Below, piece after piece: positions 5,651 through 9,266 of a DNA stretch of 9,266 nt. This DNA is from Bacillota bacterium. GTDB lineage: Bacteria; Bacillota; Clostridia; Lachnospirales; Lachnospiraceae. Numbering within the stretch: position 1 is the first letter of the stretch; each line of letters opens with the position of its first letter. Position numbers and translations under genes: made by a program. The notes under the pieces were generated by a model. It was given only the letters and a program-made list of their open reading frames with translations, made no database searches and had not been told where the DNA came from. Location of the stretch: NCBI GenBank assembly GCA_023420935.1, contig JAEZUR010000122.1, positions 1 through 9,266 on the forward strand, given 5' to 3'.

Positions 5651-6466
5651 ATGGTGAATAGAATTAAGAAAAAGACAAAGATAAGAAGCGTAATATTAAA
5701 AACAATGATATTGATATTTATTATAGCTGTTGTGGCATTACTCTTATTCTGGAATAGATATCTGAATAAAAACAATCTGCTGGGGAAATTTACAACAACA
5801 CAAGAGCAAGAAGTATATTTATTGGGTACGTTTCATCAAGATCATTTTAATAAATGGTTACACTATTCTATGGAAGATATTTTAAGTGTGGTTGAGAATG
5901 TAAAACCAGATGTTGTTTTTATTGAAGCGAGGGAAAAATATTTCATGGATTATGGAGTGGTGGATGGGCCAATCGATATGGGTGTTGTGTATAGTTACTG
6001 TATAGATAACGATATTCCAGTTAATATGATAGATTGGTGGGTTGTGGATAACAATTTTAAATCAAATACAACAAATGATAAACGTGACGATATGATCTTT
6101 GAAAATATTGAAAACAAGTTAATCACAACAAAAGCCAATACAAAAGTTATGGTCGTATGCGGTGCAGGACACTTTTATGAACAAACGAAGCGCTTTCTGA
6201 ATAATGGTTTTAAAAAGCAGAAACTTAAAAATAAGTCTACCTACTTTGACAGACCAGGTATAGAATTCGAATATCCCTTAAGTTTAGAGGATGTATGGGA
6301 GAAACGTGCTTATTTTTACGCTTATACATACCCGAAAGTTATTGAGCAAGATCAGACTTTAGATGATGATATTAAGGCAGAATTTACTGAAGGTAATCAT
6401 GATGCATTTTATAGTCAGCAGCTAAAATTTAATGAGTATTTCTCTAAAAATGTTCTGTATAAGTAA
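5651..6466 (+). CDS. Membrane-anchored TraB/TIKI/GumN-like protein (putative metallohydrolase)
   Basis: 271 residues: a lysine/arginine-rich N-terminus, one hydrophobic segment (about 14-35), then a domain that would face outside. The domain holds LLGTFH (G59-x-x-H62), FIEAR (E92, R94), a DGPIDM loop (105-110), DWW (128-130), an R145-D-D-M helix and CGAGHF (G171-x-x-H174). Two G-x-x-H motifs plus the conserved E and R are the signature of the TraB/PrgY/GumN/TIKI superfamily, which includes metal-dependent proteases and the pheromone-shutdown protein PrgY. The substrate here is unknown. The ribosome binding site is excellent: GGAGGTGA (5639-5646). The 78-base gap after the DUF6273-like gene has no terminator and only a weak -10-like TATGAT (5614-5619), so co-transcription from 4031 is likely but unproved. 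Confidence 0.8.
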   Translation: MVNRIKKKTKIRSVILKTMILIFIIAVVALLLFWNRYLNKNNLLGKFTTTQEQEVYLLGTFHQDHFNKWLHYSMEDILSVVENVKPDVVFIEAREKYFMDYGVVDGPIDMGVVYSYCIDNDIPVNMIDWWVVDNNFKSNTTNDKRDDMIFENIENKLITTKANTKVMVVCGAGHFYEQTKRFLNNGFKKQKLKNKSTYFDRPGIEFEYPLSLEDVWEKRAYFYAYTYPKVIEQDQTLDDDIKAEFTEGNHDAFYSQQLKFNEYFSKNVLYK

Positions 6467-6497
6467 ACTTTAAAGTAAACTTTTAATTAAACTAATT
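6462..6497. repeat. Degenerate 12-base tandem repeat after the TraB-like gene
   Basis: AGTAAACTTTAA (6462-6473), AGTAAACTTTTA (6474-6485) and the weaker ATTAAACTAATT (6486-6497) are in tandem and start within the last codons. The palindrome ACTTTAAAGT (6467-6476) is embedded. It is AT-rich, so chance is possible. Confidence 0.4.
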
Positions 6498-6606
6498 CTC
6501 CTTCTATTGGTCAGAGAAGTATACTTATGAAAGATATTGTAATCCTGCCAGTAACGGAGAAGATGAGCTGGTGCTTGACTGGTTTATGCCATGTATAAAA
6601 GAGTAA
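6496..6606 (+). pseudogene. Decayed 3' fragment of an unidentified gene
   Basis: An open frame of 36 codons with no start codon or ribosome binding site runs from just after a stop at 6493-6495 to TAA 6604-6606. It reads like real protein: SEKYTYERYCNPASNGE, then DELVLDWFMPCIKE, with an amphipathic, acidic end. The spacing faintly recalls the end of a GyrI/AraC effector-binding domain (ERY ... iPi K), but I cannot identify it. Its base composition (several GC-rich codons) differs from the AT-rich genes on either side. It is best read as the tail of a gene whose front was deleted. Confidence 0.45.
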
Positions 6607-6632
6607 TATACTAATTTAAAAGGAGAAAAAGG

Positions 6633-7205
6633 ATGAACTATGATAAACTGTTTCAAAACTTTCCAATACTGGAAGACGATACTATTTTAATGAAGCAAAT
6701 TGAGAAACAAGACTTGAACGATTATGTAGAAATAAATATGAATGAGGTGCTTTATCGTTTTAAACCTGGTGAGCCTAGAAAAACAGTTGCTGCTGTTGAA
6801 AATATTATTGGGCATCATGAAAGAGATTTTTATAAAAAGATTATTATCAATCTAGGGATATATTTAAAGAAAGAAAATAATAAAATGGTTGGAGTGGCTG
6901 AACTATTTGATTTTGATAATAAGGTAAATGCAGCAACAATTGGATATACATTGAATGAAAATTATTGGGGAAAAGGGATAGCAACGAAGGCAACAGCATT
7001 GATGTTAAAATATCTTTTTCATGAAATAGAAGTAAATCGGGTTCAAGCTTTTGTAATGCCTCAGAATGATAAGTCTAAACAGGTTCTTTTACGCAACAAA
7101 TTTATAAAAGAAGGTACAATAAGAGAAGGAAACTACTGGAAAGGTAGAGGCATCGTGGATTTGGAATTATATTCGATACTGAAATGTGAATACTCATATG
7201 AGTAG
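6633..7205 (+). CDS. RimJ/RimL-type GNAT acetyltransferase
   Basis: 190 residues with the Acetyltransf_3 layout. After an N-terminal 'L..i...D......' strand-helix region (about 18-34), there is a long central part, then IGYTLNENYWGKGIATKAT (about 103-121), where W112-G-K-G-I-A is the acetyl-CoA pyrophosphate loop. NRVQAFVMPQNDKSKQVLLRNKFIKEG follows at about 135-161, with N145 and S148 in the usual 'N..S..vl.k.GF..EG' helix. Family members acetylate protein N-termini, but many such standalone genes modify antibiotics or other amines; the substrate is not predictable. AAGGAGA (6620-6626) precedes ATG by six bases. A TATACT (6607-6612) could serve as -10 but lacks a good -35. It ends before the hairpins at 7231-7299. 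Confidence 0.9.
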   Translation: MNYDKLFQNFPILEDDTILMKQIEKQDLNDYVEINMNEVLYRFKPGEPRKTVAAVENIIGHHERDFYKKIIINLGIYLKKENNKMVGVAELFDFDNKVNAATIGYTLNENYWGKGIATKATALMLKYLFHEIEVNRVQAFVMPQNDKSKQVLLRNKFIKEGTIREGNYWKGRGIVDLELYSILKCEYSYE

Positions 7206-7230
7206 ATTTAAGTAAGCAACACGTTATAGA

Positions 7231-7249
7231 AAGAGTTTTTATTACTCTT
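7231..7249 (+). repeat. Small hairpin after the RimJ/RimL-type gene
   Basis: AAGAGT (7231-7236) and ACTCTT (7244-7249) are perfect six-base arms around an AT-rich loop, 25 bases after the stop codon. It is too weak to be a convincing terminator on its own. Confidence 0.4.
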
Positions 7250-7254
7250 AATAG

Positions 7255-7299
7255 AATAGAACCTTTATACACCATAATGATGTAAAGGGTTCTATTTTT
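7255..7299 (+). terminator. Intrinsic terminator after the RimJ/RimL-type acetyltransferase
   Basis: AATAGAACC (7255-7263) pairs perfectly with GGTTCTATT (7288-7296). TTTA (7264-7267) and TAAA (7283-7286) extend the stem past a bulged G, and the arm runs into TTTTT (7295-7299). The long imperfect loop is unusual, but the stem plus T-run fits rho-independent termination. Confidence 0.75.
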
Positions 7300-7330
7300 G
7301 ATGGCATTTTATATTTGTAAATATTAGTTA

Positions 7331-7358
7331 TTGAAATGGAAAAAAATGACGATATAAT
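7331..7358 (+). promoter_or_regulatory. Sigma-A-type promoter for the GNAT/two-component operon
   Basis: TTGAAA (7331-7336), a 16-base spacer and a perfect TATAAT (7353-7358). The predicted start is near 7365, leaving about 44 untranslated bases before the small reading frame at 7409. It lies just downstream of the terminator, marking a fresh transcription unit. Confidence 0.75.
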
Positions 7359-7408
7359 AATCGGTTTGATTTCGACAAATTGTTATAAAACGCAAGGGAG
7401 AGATAAAA

Positions 7409-7483
7409 ATGTCGCAGCAAATATCTAGTGAAAAGATAGTATATACGGATCATAGTAACATAAATTCGAGGGATAAAGAATGA
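7409..7483 (+). CDS. 24-residue leader-like peptide, translationally coupled to the next gene
   Basis: ATG 7409 to TGA 7481-7483 encodes 24 polar residues beginning MSQQISSEKIV and ending NSRDKE. It has a ribosome binding site, AAGGGAGAG, shortly before the ATG, and is the first reading frame after the promoter at 7331. Its stop overlaps the start of the following acetyltransferase as ATGA, the classic coupling arrangement. There is no membrane segment, no codon run pointing to a particular amino acid, and no family I recognise. It could be a regulatory upstream frame that controls the enzyme's translation, or the remnant of a once larger gene. Translation is inferred. Confidence 0.5.
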   Translation: MSQQISSEKIVYTDHSNINSRDKE

Positions 7484-8007
7484 TTTATTATAGTAATGAA
7501 AATTTGGTAGTACGTTCTATGTTAAGAACTGATATAGAAGCATTATTTAAAGGTTTTGCGGAACAAGGATGGAGTAAACCACAAGAACAATTTAGTGAAT
7601 ACTATAGCCAGCAGGAAAATCATGAAAAGTTAGTGGTAGTAGCTGAATGGAATGGTCATGTTGCTGGTTATGTTACCTTGCTTCCAACTACAGAAATAGG
7701 ACCCTTTACACATCAAAACATACCTGAAATAGTAGATTTTAATGTATTAATAAAATATCAAAACAAAGGGATAGGCAATAAAATAATGGACATAACAGAA
7801 AACCTAGCCAAAGCCAAAAGCAATACGGTGTCTTTATGTGTAGGTTTACATGGAGGTTATGGCTCCGCTCAAAGAATGTATGTTAAGAGAGGATATATTC
7901 CTGATGGAACGGGAGTCTGGTATAATGGTAAGCAATTAGAACCCAATGCTCAATGTGTAAATGATGATGACTTGAATTTATATTTCCTGAAGTCGTTGAA
8001 AGGATAA
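7480..8007 (+). CDS. GNAT-family N-acetyltransferase
   Basis: 175 residues. The N-terminal strand and helix LVVRSMLRTDIEALFKGF (about 9-26) open a typical GNAT fold. VVVAEWNGHVAGYVTLLP (about 52-69) gives the central strands, IVDFNVLIKYQNKGIGNKIM (about 84-103) holds the acetyl-CoA loop Q94-N-K-G-I-G99, and GSAQRMYVKRGYIPDG (about 128-143) is the final helix and strand with the usual 'A...Y...GY.PDG'. The substrate is unknown. The start overlaps the 24-codon frame as ATGA, with GAGGG (7468-7472) seven bases before. It is followed after 37 bases, with no terminator, by a response regulator, so the enzyme is probably in that operon. It is a different GNAT subtype from the two upstream ones. Confidence 0.9.
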   Translation: MIYYSNENLVVRSMLRTDIEALFKGFAEQGWSKPQEQFSEYYSQQENHEKLVVVAEWNGHVAGYVTLLPTTEIGPFTHQNIPEIVDFNVLIKYQNKGIGNKIMDITENLAKAKSNTVSLCVGLHGGYGSAQRMYVKRGYIPDGTGVWYNGKQLEPNAQCVNDDDLNLYFLKSLKG

Positions 8008-8044
8008 CTGTGTCTCAGGAGTAGCTTACAATGGGGGGATTGTA

Positions 8045-8731
8045 ATGAATATATTAGTGGCAGAAGATGAAAAAGATATTTTGAATTTAATAATGGAACA
8101 GCTTAAGTTGGAAGGATATACAGTATTCCTTGCAGATAATGGTCTTGAAGCATGGAAGATATTCACGAAGGAATCGATAGATTTAGCAATATTAGATGTA
8201 ATGATGCCAGGAATCGATGGGCTCACTCTTCTTAAGAAAATACGCGAAAAAAGTGAAATACCAGTTATTTTCGTTACAGCTCGAGGTGAGGAAATTGATA
8301 AAGTATCTGGTTTGTTATTAGGTGCAGATGATTATATTGTGAAACCTTTTAGTCTCTCAGAGCTTAGTGCGAGAGTATCAGTTCAGATTAGACATTTAGA
8401 AAAACATGCAAAGGAAAGAAAAGATACAATATTAATATGTGGTGATTTGTGTTTAGATAAGCAGAAAGGAATGTTAATAAAAAGAGGGAAGGAAATTGAA
8501 TTAAATGCAAAGGAATACCTATTATTAGTTTATCTTATGGAAAATCAAGGACTTATTATAACGAAAAAACAGATGTATCAAGCTGTATGGAAAGAGGAAT
8601 ATGTTTATGATGACAATACTATTATGGTTCATTTATCGCATATAAGAAATAAAATTGAGGACAATCCCAAAGAGCCTAATTATTTGATCACTTTTCGTGG
8701 TGTAGGTTACAAACTGACCTATTCAAAGTAG
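8045..8731 (+). CDS. OmpR/PhoB-family response regulator
   Basis: 228 residues, the normal length. The receiver domain (1-118) has E7-D8-E9, the phospho-acceptor D51 in LDVMMPGIDG, T78 and K100 in VKPF. The C-terminal winged helix (about 128-226) ends with the hallmark YLITFRGVGYKL (213-224). LNAKEYLLLVYLMENQG (153-169) and the recognition helix around NTIMVHLSHIRNKIE (191-205) match the OmpR pattern. It should activate or repress genes when phosphorylated by the kinase beginning 44 bases downstream. A G-rich GGGGGG (8033-8038) precedes the ATG, an off-pattern ribosome binding site. No promoter is visible in the 37 bases upstream, so expression probably depends on the 7331 promoter. The regulated targets lie outside the window. 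Confidence 0.95.
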   Translation: MNILVAEDEKDILNLIMEQLKLEGYTVFLADNGLEAWKIFTKESIDLAILDVMMPGIDGLTLLKKIREKSEIPVIFVTARGEEIDKVSGLLLGADDYIVKPFSLSELSARVSVQIRHLEKHAKERKDTILICGDLCLDKQKGMLIKRGKEIELNAKEYLLLVYLMENQGLIITKKQMYQAVWKEEYVYDDNTIMVHLSHIRNKIEDNPKEPNYLITFRGVGYKLTYSK

Positions 8732-8774
8732 AGATAATTTATGAAAGGCTCCGTAACGAGCGAGGGAGAATAGA

Positions 8775-9266
8775 ATGAATAAAAAAGAAATGAACATTTC
8801 TAAGGTTTTATGGAAAAATTATATCATTATGGTTATAGTATCTTCCGTGTTAATCATTGTTCCATTTTTTTTAATGGTTATAGCAACCGAGTATATGAGA
8901 GAAAATGTAGTTGCATTTAAATATACTGCGGAATCTATCATGAGTAATAAAATAGAGAACATTAAGGTAGAAGAGGTAGTGAGCCATCATGGTGGAGTTC
9001 AAGTTATAACGAAGGAATTAGATGTAATTCACTTAGGTGGTCTAAATACGATACCAACCAGTAAGTTAACCTTTTCCGAATGGACTGATTTTCTTATTAA
9101 AAGTGAATCCTATCAATACGATAATTATACATATTCCATAACCTATAATGAGAAAGAAGAGTTTTGGTTAGTAGTGGAGTTTCCGGTTTCTTTCACATTT
9201 CAGATATATTTTAATTATAGTACAGATTCTGTTGACTATGATCGTTTGGCTTGGTTGGTATATGGT
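8775..9266 (+). CDS. N-terminal part of a membrane sensor protein, probably the partner histidine kinase (cut by window end)
   Basis: Open from ATG 8775 to the last base, 164 residues so far. After a short basic N-terminus (MNKKEMNISKVLWKNY) comes one hydrophobic segment at about residues 17-39. Then follows a long hydrophilic region with acidic and aromatic residues and no second membrane segment yet. This is the start expected for a sensor kinase with a large extracellular domain, and its position right after an OmpR-type regulator supports that. The HisKA and ATPase domains are outside the window, so the call rests on context. GAGGGAGAA (8762-8770) provides the ribosome binding site. No sensory domain family is recognised. 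Confidence 0.7.
   Translation, partial: MNKKEMNISKVLWKNYIIMVIVSSVLIIVPFFLMVIATEYMRENVVAFKYTAESIMSNKIENIKVEEVVSHHGGVQVITKELDVIHLGGLNTIPTSKLTFSEWTDFLIKSESYQYDNYTYSITYNEKEEFWLVVEFPVSFTFQIYFNYSTDSVDYDRLAWLVYG

Noticed and set aside
8740..8774. Attenuator between the response regulator and kinase
   Set aside because: Only a four-pair GCTC/GAGC stem without a T-run is visible, too weak to call.
1..9266. CRISPR array, tRNA, rRNA or complete insertion sequence
   Set aside because: No regularly spaced repeats, cloverleaf-type sequence, transposase reading frame or terminal inverted repeats were seen on either strand.

Overview
The window looks like chromosome from a low-GC Gram-positive anaerobe, most likely a clostridium or Lachnospiraceae member. 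It has AT-rich coding sequence, strong GGAGG-type ribosome binding sites before nearly every start, tightly packed co-directional genes, YesM/YesN-type and OmpR-type two-component systems, and protein families typical of that group. All supported genes lie on the + strand. No rRNA, tRNA, CRISPR array or complete insertion sequence was seen. The placement is inference; no marker gene is present.

Layout. (1) 1-1175: the end of a YesM-type sensor kinase, overlapping by 4 bases a compact YesN-type (receiver plus AraC) response regulator. (2) 1227-1739: a GNAT acetyltransferase. (3) 1761-3785: a self-contained efflux locus with a consensus promoter, a MarR-family repressor, a MepA-like MATE exporter and an intrinsic terminator. 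GTAGA-nn-TCTAC palindromes sit inside the promoter and just before the exporter, pointing to MepR/MepA-like autoregulated drug efflux. (4) 3710-4097: a 388-base non-coding stretch. Immediately after the terminator T-run lies what appears to be the 5' end of a group IIC intron, followed by AT-rich DNA with a short tandem repeat and a strong promoter. (5) 4098-6466: a four-gene run made of a DUF2975-like membrane protein, a YozG-like HTH regulator, a cytoplasmic DUF6273-like protein, and a membrane-anchored TraB/TIKI-like protein. (6) 6467-7299: a decayed gene fragment, a RimJ/RimL-type acetyltransferase and a terminator. (7) 7331-9266: a promoter, a 24-codon reading frame coupled by ATGA to a third GNAT acetyltransferase, then an OmpR-type response regulator and the start of its likely sensor kinase, cut by the window end.

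Functionally this reads as an accessory, environment-sensing and detoxification neighbourhood: three different GNAT enzymes, one regulated multidrug exporter and two unrelated two-component systems at the edges. The least described part is the membrane protein/HTH/DUF6273/TraB-like run. The most informative non-coding signals are the MarR operators and the intron remnant behind the terminator. Family names are from recalled motif patterns, not from searches.
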